Origin: Rothia nasimurium
GTDB lineage: Bacteria; Actinomycetota; Actinomycetes; Actinomycetales; Micrococcaceae
Assembly (NCBI RefSeq): GCF_004569295.1
Contig: NZ_SPQC01000011.1
Coordinates: 1-64,000, forward strand
Length of the DNA stretch: 64,000 nt
Direction of reading: 5' to 3'
In this document: in pieces, positions 21,000 through 30,673 of the stretch
Layout of the letters: the number at the start of each line of letters is the position of its first letter
How positions within the stretch are numbered: position 1 is the first letter of the stretch
Notes under the pieces: model-generated
What the model saw: only the letters and a program-made list of their open reading frames with translations
The model's database searches: none
Told to the model about the DNA's origin: nothing
Made by a program: the position numbers and the translations under genes

Positions 21000-22588
21000 A
21001 AAGGGTACTGGCTGCTGGGCGGAGCTGGCAGCAGGCACAGGCCGAACGAGCCGAACATCTGCGGGTGCAACCGCGTCTGACCGATGCCCGTCTTGTGGTG
21101 CCTGCTGTGGGGCTCTGGTGTTTTACCGCCCTGTGGATTCTTGCCGGATCCCGGTGGGCGCTCTGGGCTGGGGTCCTACTCGCTTGCCTTGCTCTGGGCT
21201 CGTGGTGCGGCGCCCAGCTTTTAGTTCGGAAAAGTATTGCGAAGGTGAAAGGTCCACCGACCCAGGCACCGGTCTTTGTGTCATATACTCTGGCGCTAAC
21301 CTGTTTGCTCGCTGCCTTACAGACTGTTGCTCTTCAGGCCAGGGGCTACCCTCACCAGTGGGAGCTGATGCAGGCTCTGAACGGGCAGGGAATACGAGTG
21401 ACGGCCGAAGTAACTGAGGCCCGACCTGCTCTAACGGGTGGGTATAGGTTGCAGGTAGAAACCGTGGAGATGAGACAGGCTTCAAGGACCTGGGCCCAGC
21501 GGGTACCGCTCAGCGTCTATACAGATAAACTTTTTATTCCGGGGAGCACTGTCAGCGCGGTGGGGGAATTGAAGGTCAGCGGAACCTACTACCGTTTGCA
21601 GGGAGCCGTGAGCCTACTGGAGCAACCGGCTTCTGTAGCCCCTCTCTTCGAACTTAAGAGCGGGTTGCGCGATAGGGCCGTGGACCACCTGGGCGCCGAA
21701 CGGGCTGGCCTGCTCCTGGGTATGGCCTACGGCGATGATTGTTCACTGCCTGCACCGGCTCTTTCATCTTTGAGGGTGGCCGGTCTAACGCACCTGACAG
21801 CTGTTTCGGGGGCCAACATTACTCTGATTTTTGTCGTCGCCTACCGTCTGCTCTACCCGCTGTGGCCTCGGCGCCCTGCCCTCATAGCAGTCGGAGTGGC
21901 CGCATCATCAGCCTACGTCCTGCTGGTAGGGCTTGACGGTTCGGTACTCAGAGCCTGGACGATGGGCCTGCTGGGAGCTCTAGGTCTGATTCTCGGCCAC
22001 GGAGCCTACCGTCTGGCTTTTCTCTCAATCTGCGTGATGGCTCTAGTTCTGGCAGCGCCGCCCCTTGCCACCCACTACGGCTTTATTCTCTCGGTCGTGG
22101 CTACAGCTTCGCTCCTGATACTGGCACCGGCGATCTCGCGTCTTCTCAGCAGGGTGGTGCCCCTTCTGCTTGCTGATCTGGTGGCCCTACCCTGTGCAGC
22201 TAGCCTCTGGTGCGCACCGGTTATCCTGATACTTTCTGAGTCCATCTACCCCTATACGGTCCTAGCTAATCTTCTGGCCGCCCCTTTTGTAGCACCCATT
22301 ACCGTGCTGGGGTTACTAGCCCTTATCGGCTACGCCCTGGGGCTAGCCAACCCCCTGCTCGATGCCCTTTTGAATCTCGGTGGCCTTCTTACCCAGGGGC
22401 TGCTAGCGGTTGCTGCCTGGTGCTACAAGCTACCTGCAAGCCAGCTATCTCTTGCGCTTTCACCGCTCACTCTAGGGTTGACCCTACTGGCCGTTGTAGG
22501 TATTAGCTGGCTGGTTCTCTCAGCAGACAGGTCTCTCAGCTCCCTGCCCCAGGCTCGCTTGCCTCGACTGTTAGGGGGCAGGCCGTGA
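20996..22588 (+). CDS. comEC: ComEC/Rec2 channel domain protein
   Basis: ComEC forms the inner-membrane channel for single-stranded DNA uptake. This 530-residue protein has several membrane segments and the competence-domain signature HLTAVSGANITLI, then LDGSVLRAWTMGLLG. It lacks the C-terminal metallo-beta-lactamase domain, which is the next gene. The start overlaps the comEA stop by 4 bp. The end overlaps the next start as GTGA. One extra G in the G5 run at 22574-22578 would fuse the two frames, so a split gene and an indel are both possible. Confidence 0.85.
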   Translation: MKRVLAAGRSWQQAQAERAEHLRVQPRLTDARLVVPAVGLWCFTALWILAGSRWALWAGVLLACLALGSWCGAQLLVRKSIAKVKGPPTQAPVFVSYTLALTCLLAALQTVALQARGYPHQWELMQALNGQGIRVTAEVTEARPALTGGYRLQVETVEMRQASRTWAQRVPLSVYTDKLFIPGSTVSAVGELKVSGTYYRLQGAVSLLEQPASVAPLFELKSGLRDRAVDHLGAERAGLLLGMAYGDDCSLPAPALSSLRVAGLTHLTAVSGANITLIFVVAYRLLYPLWPRRPALIAVGVAASSAYVLLVGLDGSVLRAWTMGLLGALGLILGHGAYRLAFLSICVMALVLAAPPLATHYGFILSVVATASLLILAPAISRLLSRVVPLLLADLVALPCAASLWCAPVILILSESIYPYTVLANLLAAPFVAPITVLGLLALIGYALGLANPLLDALLNLGGLLTQGLLAVAAWCYKLPASQLSLALSPLTLGLTLLAVVGISWLVLSADRSLSSLPQARLPRLLGGRP

Positions 22589-23514
22589 ACCGCAGGAGAA
22601 ATAAAAGCCTCGTCAATCTGTCCCTCCTAGTGCTCGTGATAGGTTTAGCGGTTTTCCTGCTGCACGACCGTTGGCTGGCTTCTCACCGGGCCCCTGACCA
22701 CTGGCAATGGATTACCTGCGATGTAGGCCAGGGGGACGCCCACCTAATCCGCACCGGCCAACGATCGGCCTACCTTCTCGATACTGGCGACGATTACTCG
22801 GCTCTTAAGTCCTGCCTAGACTGGGCCGGGGTAGACCAGCTGGAAGCTGTGCTCATAACCCATGCCCATAGCGACCACGATGGGGCACTACAACAGGTTC
22901 AAAGTGACTTCGCCCAGCCGACGCTGGTGACGTCGCCCCATTACAGCAGACAGGGGGAGCAGACCCCGGTCACGCAAGGAACAGCTGCCTATCGGCTTGC
23001 TGCGGGCTCGGCCTTCCCCGCAGAGTCCGTTACCGCAGAGCGGCACGAGGCAGCCGGTCAGCCTCTGGGTCGGGTGCTCTGGCCCCCGGAGCAGGCCCAG
23101 CGAATTCCCGGCGCAACCGGCTCCTCTAGCTGGATCAACAACACTTCCCTCGTCATACACTGGTCCCTGCCTGCCAGGGAGACCGGCCAGAGGCCGCTGA
23201 CCGTGCTTACCACGGGGGATCTTGAAGCGGACGCCGTCCACCGGCTTCTTGCCGAATCGGCGGGTCAGATGCCGACCGACGTCCTTAAAATTGCCCACCA
23301 CGGCTCGGCGGGCAGCGGCACCGACCTCATTATCGCAGCCAGCCCCTCCCTAGCGCTCATCCCTGTGGGAGCCGGTAACAGTTATGGACACCCGCACGAG
23401 GATATTTTGAGTTTCCTGAACCAACGTTCTATCTCCGCTGCCCGCACAGACCTTTCGGGGCATCTGGCGCTGACCACCAGTGACCGGGGGATTGAGGTGA
23501 CCGCCTCGGGCTAA
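22585..23514 (+). CDS. ComEC-type metallo-beta-lactamase domain protein
   Basis: In fused ComEC this domain is thought to degrade one strand of incoming DNA. The 309-residue protein has one N-terminal membrane segment (LSLLVLVIGLAVFLLH). The zinc motif is ITHAHSDHDGAL (HxHxDH), followed by TTGDLEADA, KIAHHGSAGSG and NSYGHPHEDIL, so its active site looks intact. The GTG overlaps the comEC stop, and AGGGGG upstream could serve as ribosome-binding site. The gene may be a natural split or the 3' half of a frameshifted comEC. Confidence 0.85.
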   Translation: MNRRRNKSLVNLSLLVLVIGLAVFLLHDRWLASHRAPDHWQWITCDVGQGDAHLIRTGQRSAYLLDTGDDYSALKSCLDWAGVDQLEAVLITHAHSDHDGALQQVQSDFAQPTLVTSPHYSRQGEQTPVTQGTAAYRLAAGSAFPAESVTAERHEAAGQPLGRVLWPPEQAQRIPGATGSSSWINNTSLVIHWSLPARETGQRPLTVLTTGDLEADAVHRLLAESAGQMPTDVLKIAHHGSAGSGTDLIIAASPSLALIPVGAGNSYGHPHEDILSFLNQRSISAARTDLSGHLALTTSDRGIEVTASG

Positions 23515-23568
23515 ACCTGCACAAAACCGCTTTATCTGACAAGATAGAAAGGCACCCAAGGAGGATAC

Positions 23569-24576
23569 ATGGCACGCACACCCCGCAACCGCTCAGCTGG
23601 GCCAGATAACGGCTGGCGATCGGTTCCGCTTGCACCGCTCATTTTGCTCTACGGCCCCGAAGAATACTTTGCCTCCCGGGCTACCCAGCGGCTCCGCCAG
23701 CTCTTTGGAGAGGCCCACGGCAGCTACGAACTCACCAGCCTCTCGGCCAAAGATTACCGGGCCGGGCAGCTAGACGTCCTTGCCAGCCCCTCCCTCTTCG
23801 ACGAACCCAAAATTATGGAGGTCACCCAGGTGGCCTCCATGAGCGACGCCTTCTTGCAGGACGCTCTTGCCTATGCCGCTGCGCCCCACGACTCCACCCT
23901 GGTGGTACTGCACCATGCAGGCGGTAACAGGGGTAAAAAGCTCATAGATACCATCAAGGCGAATAAGTCCTACCCGGTGGTCGAGTGTAAGGCCCTTAAG
24001 AATGAACGCGACCGGCTGGACTTCGTTATTTATGAGTTCCGCTCAGCCCAGCGCTCTATTGACCCGCCCGCAGCGGCAGCTCTTGCGGCAGCAACCAGTG
24101 ATATCTCAGAACTAGCCTCGGCTGCCCGCCAGCTCATTGCAGATGAGCCGGGTACCATCACTGTAGACACCATCGACCGCTACTTTGGCGGCCGCATCGA
24201 GGTCACCGCCTTTAAAGTGGGCGATGCTGCGGTAGCTGGCAACAGCAGGGAAGCCATTAAATTGCTCCGCCAGGCGATCGATACCGGGAGCGACCCTATC
24301 CCCATCCTGGGTGCTCTGGCCGCCCGCATGCGTAACATTGCCAAAGTGCACGGGGTGCGCGGTAACTCCAACCAGCTGGCGGGCGACCTTAAGATGGCTC
24401 CCTGGCAGGTAGAAGCTGCCCAGCGGGATTCTCGCAGGTATGCGCCTGCCGACCTGGCCCGCGTCCTTGCCCTGCTGGCCGATACCGATGCCCAGCTCAA
24501 GGGCGAGAATCTTGACTCTTTCTACCCCCTAGAAAAAGCCGTCCTGGCTATTTCCCAGGCCTCCCGCACCCACTAG
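23569..24576 (+). CDS. holA: DNA polymerase III subunit delta
   Basis: Delta opens the beta sliding clamp as part of the clamp loader. The 335-residue protein starts with LLYGPEEYFASRATQRL, the family opening, and has the three-domain layout without ATPase motifs. A very strong AAGGAGG lies just before the ATG. Placement after comEC and before rpsT is conserved widely. Confidence 0.93.
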   Translation: MARTPRNRSAGPDNGWRSVPLAPLILLYGPEEYFASRATQRLRQLFGEAHGSYELTSLSAKDYRAGQLDVLASPSLFDEPKIMEVTQVASMSDAFLQDALAYAAAPHDSTLVVLHHAGGNRGKKLIDTIKANKSYPVVECKALKNERDRLDFVIYEFRSAQRSIDPPAAAALAAATSDISELASAARQLIADEPGTITVDTIDRYFGGRIEVTAFKVGDAAVAGNSREAIKLLRQAIDTGSDPIPILGALAARMRNIAKVHGVRGNSNQLAGDLKMAPWQVEAAQRDSRRYAPADLARVLALLADTDAQLKGENLDSFYPLEKAVLAISQASRTH

Positions 24577-24594
24577 CAACAGGGCAAGAAAGCA

Positions 24595-24630
24595 CAAGGC
24601 CCCACTCCCATGAAAGGGAGCGGGGCCTTG
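24595..24630. terminator. Bidirectional terminator between holA and rpsT
   Basis: A 15-bp stem with one A/C mismatch (24595-24609 with 24616-24630) has a 6-nt loop. It lies between convergent genes and can serve both strands. Confidence 0.8.
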
Positions 24631-24677
24631 CGTCACTTCGCTCTTAGACGCCGGCTAGAGGGGCCGGAATATAGAAC

Positions 24678-24941
24678 TTAGGAAAGCTTGTTGACGAGAA
24701 CGGTCAGACCGGACTTCTTGTTAGCTGCGTTCTTCTTGTGCAGAACACCCTTAGAAACAGCCTTGTCCAGCTTGCGGTTCGCAGCACGAAGAGCTTCAGT
24801 TGCTGCTTCAACGTTCTGAGCTTCAACTGCCTCGTTGACCTTACGGATGGAGGTCTTGAGATCTGACTTGATTGCGTTGTTGCGCAGACGAGCCTTCTCG
24901 TTGGTGAGGATGCGCTTCTTCTGGGACTTGATGTTAGCCAC
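24678..24941 (-). CDS. rpsT: 30S ribosomal protein S20
   Basis: S20 binds 16S rRNA early in 30S assembly. The 87-residue basic protein has the family opening [11 protein letters not shown] and a three-helix pattern. It starts at GTG 24941, with a weak GAAAG before it. The 257-bp gap between it and the next minus-strand gene holds a hairpin at its far end and otherwise nothing I can assign. Confidence 0.97.
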   Translation of the reverse strand: MANIKSQKKRILTNEKARLRNNAIKSDLKTSIRKVNEAVEAQNVEAATEALRAANRKLDKAVSKGVLHKKNAANKKSGLTVLVNKLS

Positions 24942-25149
24942 GATTAAAAACTTTCTGTTTTTGTCTAATTGGTCGGTGAGGGCTGCGCTGACCGGTCATC
25001 GACTGAGCGGCGTGGGGATGCCTATGGCAACCAGTCAGCAGTGCCCGATGACCATCGGACACACAAGGGTTAACTTTATCAGCTCCGCCCCAGCTTAGGG
25101 CAGAGATATAAGCAACAATTTTTCTTAGGCTCTGCCAGGTTAGGTGGAG

Positions 25150-25174
25150 CAGGCTCGTAGCGAGCGCGAGCCTG
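25150..25174 (-). terminator. Hairpin downstream of the PemK/MazF-like gene
   Basis: CAGGCTCG and CGAGCCTG form an 8-bp stem about 25 bp past the stop codon. There is no T-run, so termination efficiency is uncertain. Confidence 0.5.
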
Positions 25175-25198
25175 TGTAACCCCTTTGAGGTAAGTCTC

Positions 25199-25726
25199 TT
25201 AGCGACGGCGGTAGGCTTCGGCGATGAGGTCGAAGGTTGCCCGGTCCATGATGGCCCCCTCGCGGCGGATACCGTTCGGGTTGAGCTGGATTACCCGGTT
25301 GAGTTTGACCTCGGAGTCGCGTCCTTCCTTGTCCCATACGCCTGCGCCGATGTCTAGGTAGTTGGGGTCGGCGGTGCGGGAGTTGGAGTGGTCCTTGCTG
25401 GTGAGCATCAGCCCCAGAAGGTAAGAACCGGAGCGTCCGATGACCAGGACAGGGCGGTCCTTGCCCTGACTGTAGTCCTCTTCGAAGGGGACCCAGGCCC
25501 AGACGACTTCGCCGGGGTCTGCGTCGCCGTCGAGAGCGGGGGAGTAATCAAAGGCTACCGAGCCGAAGTAGTCGCCGGGGTAGCCTCCCTGTTTCCAGCT
25601 TCCGGTAGAGGGGCGGGAGCCGGTGCCCTGCTGCTTATTCTTCTGGTTCTGGTACTTGTTCCATTCCCGGTAGATGCGCTGGCCAATGTTCAGTGCCTGC
25701 TGGATGGTTCGCATGTTGATCTTCAT
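25199..25726 (-). CDS. PemK/MazF-like protein without a visible antitoxin
   Basis: MazF-type toxins cut mRNA at short sites. The 175-residue protein has a charged N-terminal extension of about 70 residues. The core begins GEVVWAWVPFEED and continues KDRPVLVIGRSG, the family signature. I chose the ATG at 25726. The open frame runs to 25876, and a GTG two codons upstream is a fair alternative. No antitoxin gene is adjacent. Orphans like this next to lepA occur in related genera, so it may be a domesticated regulator rather than an active toxin. Confidence 0.75.
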   Translation of the reverse strand: MKINMRTIQQALNIGQRIYREWNKYQNQKNKQQGTGSRPSTGSWKQGGYPGDYFGSVAFDYSPALDGDADPGEVVWAWVPFEEDYSQGKDRPVLVIGRSGSYLLGLMLTSKDHSNSRTADPNYLDIGAGVWDKEGRDSEVKLNRVIQLNPNGIRREGAIMDRATFDLIAEAYRRR

Positions 25727-25869
25727 GGTCACTACAATAATCGCTGCTCCTCGGCGCGCGAGCAGACACGCACCTGCTAAATGTGAGAAACTGGTTAACT
25801 GATTTCTACCGTCAGAGACCCGGTAGGCTCCCATGAGCTTTCTGAGAGTCGTGAAAGGACCCAACACAC

Positions 25870-27726
25870 GTGTCACCCTTGGCGACCAACCCGCCCAAAC
25901 CGGCGGCCACTGACCCTTCCGTTATCCGTAACTTTTGCATCATTGCGCATATTGACCACGGTAAGTCCACCCTGGCGGACCGCATGCTGCAGGCCACCGG
26001 CGTGGTTACTCCGCGCGAGATGAAGGCCCAGTACCTTGACCGCATGGATATCGAGCGTGAGCGCGGTATCACTATTAAGTCCCAGGCTGTTCGTATGCCC
26101 TGGGAGGTGGACGGCGTCAACTATGCCCTGAACATGATTGACACCCCCGGTCACGTAGACTTCACCTACGAGGTCTCCCGTTCTTTGGCTGCGTGTGAGG
26201 GTGCCCTGCTGCTGGTTGATGCTGCTCAGGGTATTGAGGCTCAGACCCTAGCTAACCTCTACCTGGCTATGGAAAATGACCTGACCATTATTCCGGTGCT
26301 CAACAAGATTGACCTTCCGGCTGCCCAGCCCGATAAGTATGCCGAGGAACTGGCTAACCTGATTGGTGTTGAGCCTGAGGATGTGCTGCGGGTTTCGGGT
26401 AAGACCGGTGAGGGTGTACCCGAGCTGCTTGATCGCATCGTTGAGCTGCTGCCCGCGCCCGAGGGCCAGGCTGATGCCCCTGCTCGCGCCATGATTTTTG
26501 ACTCTGTCTACGACTCCTACCGCGGTGTGGTCACCTACGTTCGTGTGGTGGACGGCAGGCTGGAACCCCGCCAGAAGATTAAGATGATGTCTACCGGCGC
26601 CGAGCATGACCTGCTGGAAATCGGTGTGATTTCTCCCGAGCCCAAGCCGACTGACGGCCTGGGCGTGGGCGAGGTAGGCTACCTGATTACCGGCGTGAAG
26701 GACGTCCGCCTGTCCCGTGTGGGTGATACCGTCACCGGTGCCCACAAGCCTGCCGCAGAAGAGCTGGGTGGCTATGAGGACCCCAAGCCCATGGTTTTCT
26801 CGGGCCTCTTCCCGATTGACGGCTCTGACTACCCGGCCCTGCGTGACGCCCTCGATAAGCTGCAGCTCAACGACGCAGCATTGATTTACGAGCCTGAGAC
26901 CTCTGCTGCTCTGGGCTTTGGTTTCCGCTGTGGCTTCCTGGGCCTGCTCCACCTTGAAATTGTGCGTGAGCGCCTGGAACGCGAGTTCAACCTCGACCTG
27001 ATTTCTACTGCCCCCAACGTTATCTACGATGTGGTGGCTGAGGACGGCACCGCCCAGCGCGTGACCAACCCTTCCGAGTTCCCCGAGGGTAAGGTAGCTA
27101 CCATTCGCGAACCTATGGTGGCCTGCACCATCATTGCCCCGAACGAGTTTGTGGGCGCGATTATGGAGCTGTGCCAGTCCCGCCGCGGCACCATGGGCGG
27201 CATGGACTACCTTTCCCAGGATCGCGTGGAACTGCGCTACCGCCTGCCCCTGGCCGAAATTGTCTTTGACTTCTTCGACCAGCTCAAGTCCAAGACCCGC
27301 GGTTATGCTTCTCTGGACTGGAAGTTTGACGGTGAGGAAGAAGCCGATCTGGTCAAGGTCGATATTCTGTTGCAGGGTGAGAAGGTTGATGCTTTCTCGG
27401 CCATTACCCACCGCGATAAGGCCTACTCCTACGGCCTGATGATGACCGGCAAGCTGCGCGAGCTGATTCCTCGTCAGCAGTTCGAGGTGCCGATTCAGGC
27501 TGCTATTGGCTCTCGCATTATTGCCCGTGAGAATATCCGCGCTATGCGTAAGGACGTTCTGTCTAAGTGCTACGGTGGCGATATTTCGCGTAAGCGTAAG
27601 CTGCTGGAGAAGCAGAAGGAAGGTAAGAAGCGTATGAAGATGGTGGGCCGTGTTGAGGTTCCCCAGGAAGCCTTCATCGCAGCCCTGTCTTCCGGTGAAG
27701 AAGGTAAAGACAAGGGCAAGAAGTAA
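25870..27726 (+). CDS. lepA: Elongation factor 4 (back-translocating GTPase)
   Basis: LepA is a ribosomal GTPase acting in translation and 30S biogenesis. At 618 residues it is full length. The G1 motif is AHIDHGKST (residues 26-34). DTPGHVDF and NKIDLP are the other nucleotide motifs, and the LepA-specific C-terminal domain ends in a Lys-rich tail. The GTG start follows AAAGGA at 9-nt spacing. The stop overlaps the hemW start as TAATG. Confidence 0.97.
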   Translation: MSPLATNPPKPAATDPSVIRNFCIIAHIDHGKSTLADRMLQATGVVTPREMKAQYLDRMDIERERGITIKSQAVRMPWEVDGVNYALNMIDTPGHVDFTYEVSRSLAACEGALLLVDAAQGIEAQTLANLYLAMENDLTIIPVLNKIDLPAAQPDKYAEELANLIGVEPEDVLRVSGKTGEGVPELLDRIVELLPAPEGQADAPARAMIFDSVYDSYRGVVTYVRVVDGRLEPRQKIKMMSTGAEHDLLEIGVISPEPKPTDGLGVGEVGYLITGVKDVRLSRVGDTVTGAHKPAAEELGGYEDPKPMVFSGLFPIDGSDYPALRDALDKLQLNDAALIYEPETSAALGFGFRCGFLGLLHLEIVRERLEREFNLDLISTAPNVIYDVVAEDGTAQRVTNPSEFPEGKVATIREPMVACTIIAPNEFVGAIMELCQSRRGTMGGMDYLSQDRVELRYRLPLAEIVFDFFDQLKSKTRGYASLDWKFDGEEEADLVKVDILLQGEKVDAFSAITHRDKAYSYGLMMTGKLRELIPRQQFEVPIQAAIGSRIIARENIRAMRKDVLSKCYGGDISRKRKLLEKQKEGKKRMKMVGRVEVPQEAFIAALSSGEEGKDKGKK

Positions 27727-28976
27727 TGCCAGCCCAGCCTCTGGGCGTTCCGGCCCCCTTGGACGGCAGAATCCCCGCTGATTCTGCCGTCCACGGCGTT
27801 GAGCGCGATTTTTCTCTCTACGTACACGTGCCGTTTTGCTCAGTACGGTGTGGCTACTGCGACTTCAATACCTACGCCACCGAGGATTTCGGTAATGGGG
27901 TCGGTTTGGGCACCTATGCCGAGGACGCCATCGCCGAGTTGCGCTTTGCCCGGCAGGTTTTGCGAGAGTCGGGTGTCGCTGACCGCCCGCTCTACTCTGT
28001 TTTTTTTGGTGGGGGCACCCCTACCAAGCTGCCTGCAGCTGACCTTGTGAAGATTCTGCGCGAAGCGGTTGAGCTATTTGGTGTAGAAGAGGGGGCTGAG
28101 GTAACGACCGAGGCTAATCCCGACTCGGTGACCCGCGAGGACCTTGAGGTGCTGAAGGCCGGTGGCTTTACCCGGGTCTCCTTCGGTATGCAGTCGGTAG
28201 TACCTGAGGTGCTTGAGGTGCTCGACCGCACCCACACTCCGGCGAATGTTCCCAAGGTGGTCGCCTGGGCTAAAGAGGTTGGGCTGCAAGTATCGGTTGA
28301 CCTGATTTACGGGTCACCGGGGGAGAGCCTAGCACAGTGGGAGCAGTCGGTGCGGGCAGCGGTGTCGTATGCCCCCGACCATATTTCTGCCTATTCGCTC
28401 ATCGTTGAAGAGGGTACCAAGCTGGCTGCCCAGATTCGGCGGGGCGATTACATCATGCCCGACGAAGACCTGATGGCGGATATGTACCTGCTGGCTGAGC
28501 AGATCTTCAATGAGGCTGGCTACCACTGGTATGAGGTGTCGAACTACGCCAAGTCACCGGAGTATCGTTCCCGCCATAACTATGCCTACTGGCGCAACCA
28601 GGACTGGTGGGGAATTGGCCCCGGCGCCCACTCGCATGTAAACGGTACCCGCTGGTGGAACCTCAAACACCCTGTACCCTATGCCAACCGAGTCCGGGCT
28701 GGCCAAAGCCCGGCTGCTGCCCGCGAGGTTTTGGGGGAGCAGACACGTAGGTTTGAGGACATCATGCTGCAGGTCAGAGTCATTGACGGCCTAGACATTT
28801 CCCGTCTGCTGGAGGGTAGCGATGCTGCCCGAATCGGGGCGTCCCTGGACTGGCTTGAGGGGCAGGGTTTGATTGACCCCGAGGCGAGAGCGGGCGGACG
28901 CGTGCAGCTCACCCTCCAGGGGCGCCTGCTGGGCGACGCGGTGACCCGGGAGCTCCTCCCCGATATCGACAGCTAA
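27726..28976 (+). CDS. hemW: Heme chaperone HemW (radical SAM)
   Basis: HemW binds heme and delivers it to respiratory proteins. It is related to coproporphyrinogen dehydrogenase but usually lacks that activity. The 416-residue protein has CSVRCGYC, the CxxxCxxC site for the radical SAM cluster, within VPFCSVRCGYCDF. GGGTPTKL is the next family motif. Coupling to lepA is conserved in Actinobacteria. The extra Cys residue that separates HemN from HemW is not seen, supporting HemW. Confidence 0.9.
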   Translation: MPAQPLGVPAPLDGRIPADSAVHGVERDFSLYVHVPFCSVRCGYCDFNTYATEDFGNGVGLGTYAEDAIAELRFARQVLRESGVADRPLYSVFFGGGTPTKLPAADLVKILREAVELFGVEEGAEVTTEANPDSVTREDLEVLKAGGFTRVSFGMQSVVPEVLEVLDRTHTPANVPKVVAWAKEVGLQVSVDLIYGSPGESLAQWEQSVRAAVSYAPDHISAYSLIVEEGTKLAAQIRRGDYIMPDEDLMADMYLLAEQIFNEAGYHWYEVSNYAKSPEYRSRHNYAYWRNQDWWGIGPGAHSHVNGTRWWNLKHPVPYANRVRAGQSPAAAREVLGEQTRRFEDIMLQVRVIDGLDISRLLEGSDAARIGASLDWLEGQGLIDPEARAGGRVQLTLQGRLLGDAVTRELLPDIDS

Positions 28977-29001
28977 CTACTCTCGCCCTGCCAGGGGAAA
29001 C

Positions 29002-29043
29002 GAAGGGGGCGGTCTGACTCAGCTGAGTCAGACCGTCCCCTTC
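29002..29043. terminator. Bidirectional terminator, hemW / DUF4870 gene
   Basis: Two 21-nt arms pair completely apart from one G-T wobble, with no loop residues between them. It separates convergent genes. Confidence 0.85.
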
Positions 29044-29064
29044 ATGTTCTAGCAGCCCGGGTAC

Positions 29065-29481
29065 CTACTTACCGCGGCGAGTGAGCTTGCTGAAAAGACG
29101 GATATTGCCCTTGTACTGGTAGGGGTTGCCGCGGGTTACCTTTACACCGGCGATTAGAGCTGAGATAGCCAGGTAGGTCCAGGCCAGGGCAGCGATTAGA
29201 CCGAAGAGCCAGCCGATAGCCGGAATGTTGCTGAGCATAATAGAGACGGCCAGAACCAGAGTGGGCAGCAGGGTGAAGTCGAGAGCTTCACGAGATTCCT
29301 GCTCGGTGAAGGGGCCACGGCCTCGGTAGAGGTAGTAGATGACGGCCGCGGGAATACAACCTAGCACGCCCCCAAAGTGTGCAGCGGTTGCGATATTGCG
29401 GTCTGCGCTAACAGACAGGTGTGCAGCGGTTGCAGGTGACCCCTTGTAGGCGGTCGAGGAAGGTGCTGATGCGGTCTTCAA
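29065..29481 (-). CDS. DUF4870 family membrane protein
   Basis: The 138-residue protein has the DUF4870 pattern: an Ala/Ser-rich N-terminus, then AAHFGGVLGCIPAAVIYYLY, the charged REALDFTLL segment, and two further hydrophobic spans. The function of the family is not known. It is transcribed alone, toward the hemW terminator. The 158 bp upstream, as far as the DUF3097 stop, holds nothing I can assign. Confidence 0.75.
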   Translation of the reverse strand: MKTASAPSSTAYKGSPATAAHLSVSADRNIATAAHFGGVLGCIPAAVIYYLYRGRGPFTEQESREALDFTLLPTLVLAVSIMLSNIPAIGWLFGLIAALAWTYLAISALIAGVKVTRGNPYQYKGNIRLFSKLTRRGK

Positions 29482-29639
29482 GAATTCTTCTCTTTGAGGT
29501 TGAAGGGCGAATGAGTGATGCGCAGGCTTTTAAGCCCATCAGTCACAATTTTAGTCAAAGCCGGGGGAGGGCGGTATATGTGAAGCCTACGAATTTATGG
29601 GAGAGCAGGACGATATTTATCACACCGGCTGTACCCGCT

Positions 29640-30529
29640 CTAGCCTGCTGGCCCATCAAGGGTGACGAAGTCAATGAGGTGTTCTACCGGCCCTAAGAGA
29701 CTTGGTTCAAGGTCGGTGTAGGAGTTGACCCTCTTGAGAATGGAATCCCAGCCGGCGCGGACATCCTCGGGGGTCTCTGCCGCCCGGCCGAAACGCCGCA
29801 GTATGCCGCTCTTCCAGTCTTCCCCGCGGGGAACTTCGGGCCAGGCCTGCAGGCCTAACACCTGGGGCTTGACGGCCTGCCAGATATCCACAAAGGGGTG
29901 GCCCACAATCAGCACGTTTTCGCGGGCACCTACCACGGCCATGGCTTCTTGCGCGATGCGCTCTTCCTTACTTCCTGCCACCAGGTGGTCTACCAGAATT
30001 CCGAGTTTGCGGTGGGCGGCCGGGCCAAAACCTGCAACAGCTGCGGCGAGATTGTCGACCCCGTGCAGGGGTTCCACCACGATACCCTCAACCCGTAAAT
30101 CGTGGCCCCAGACCTTTTCAATGAGCTCAGCATCGTGCACGCCCTCCACCCAGATACGGCTGGCCCTGGCCGTCCGCGCCGGAGCGTTCTCCACCGCAAC
30201 CGACCCCGACCGAGAAACCTGCCGAGTAGCAGTCTTAGGCTTCTGCTGAGGCTTGATCAGGTTAATACTGCGGCCCTCAGCAGGAAGCCCGGGCCCAAGG
30301 GGAAGAACTTCACACGGCCTCGCCGGTCTTCAAGGCCCACCTGGGGACCGGACGCCGTAGCCCGCAGAGTCACTGCCGCCCCCACAAAGCCGGTGGCGGC
30401 GTCCTCTAACACCATACCGGGGGCAAGAGGCACCTTGGGCAGGGCAGGGCGGTGGGAGGTGAGGTCAGCCTGACCCCAGGTATCGCGGTAGTCCATCGGT
30501 GCGTCTCTCACTCTCTCATCCAGGGGCAT
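29640..30529 (-). pseudogene. DUF3097 family protein, one-base frameshift
   Basis: The N-terminal part (30529-30257) reads through VLEDAATGFVGAAV and VKFFPLGPGF and then stops out of frame. The C-terminal part, from about 30300 down to 29640, carries the strongest family motifs: RASRIWVEGVHDAELIEKVW, GILVDHLVAGSKE and DLEPSLLGPVEHLIDF. Between them the second frame reads EGRSINLIKPQQKPK with no stop. One missing base near 30270-30295 explains the break, since GAGGGC would continue GFLLEGR. The start may be 30529 or 30496. The family's function is unknown, although the core resembles a Toprim-like fold. Confidence 0.8.
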
Positions 30530-30588
30530 TAGCCGTTAGCGTACCGAGTTATGATTCTAGTTCAGTGGTATTAAAGTTAACGGGTAAC

Positions 30589-30615
30589 TTAGCACTCAAG
30601 GTCATCAAGTGCTAA
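30589..30615 (+). promoter_or_regulatory. CIRCE operator (HrcA binding site)
   Basis: TTAGCACTC, nine bases, then AAGTGCTAA. The consensus is TTAGCACTC-N9-GAGTGCTAA, so only one base differs. It lies 58 bp upstream of hrcA, so hrcA-dnaJ should be autorepressed and heat-induced. TATGAT at 30550 may be the -10 box. Confidence 0.93.
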
Positions 30616-30673
30616 CCTAGCCCCGCAGACCTCTTCGCCCACCAAACGAAGACCTATAAGCCCAGGAGGTGCC

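Noticed and set aside
26248-27411. 387-codon minus-strand frame opposite lepA, and similar frames opposite carA and carB
   Set aside because: They mirror strongly conserved genes and show no motifs or ribosome sites.
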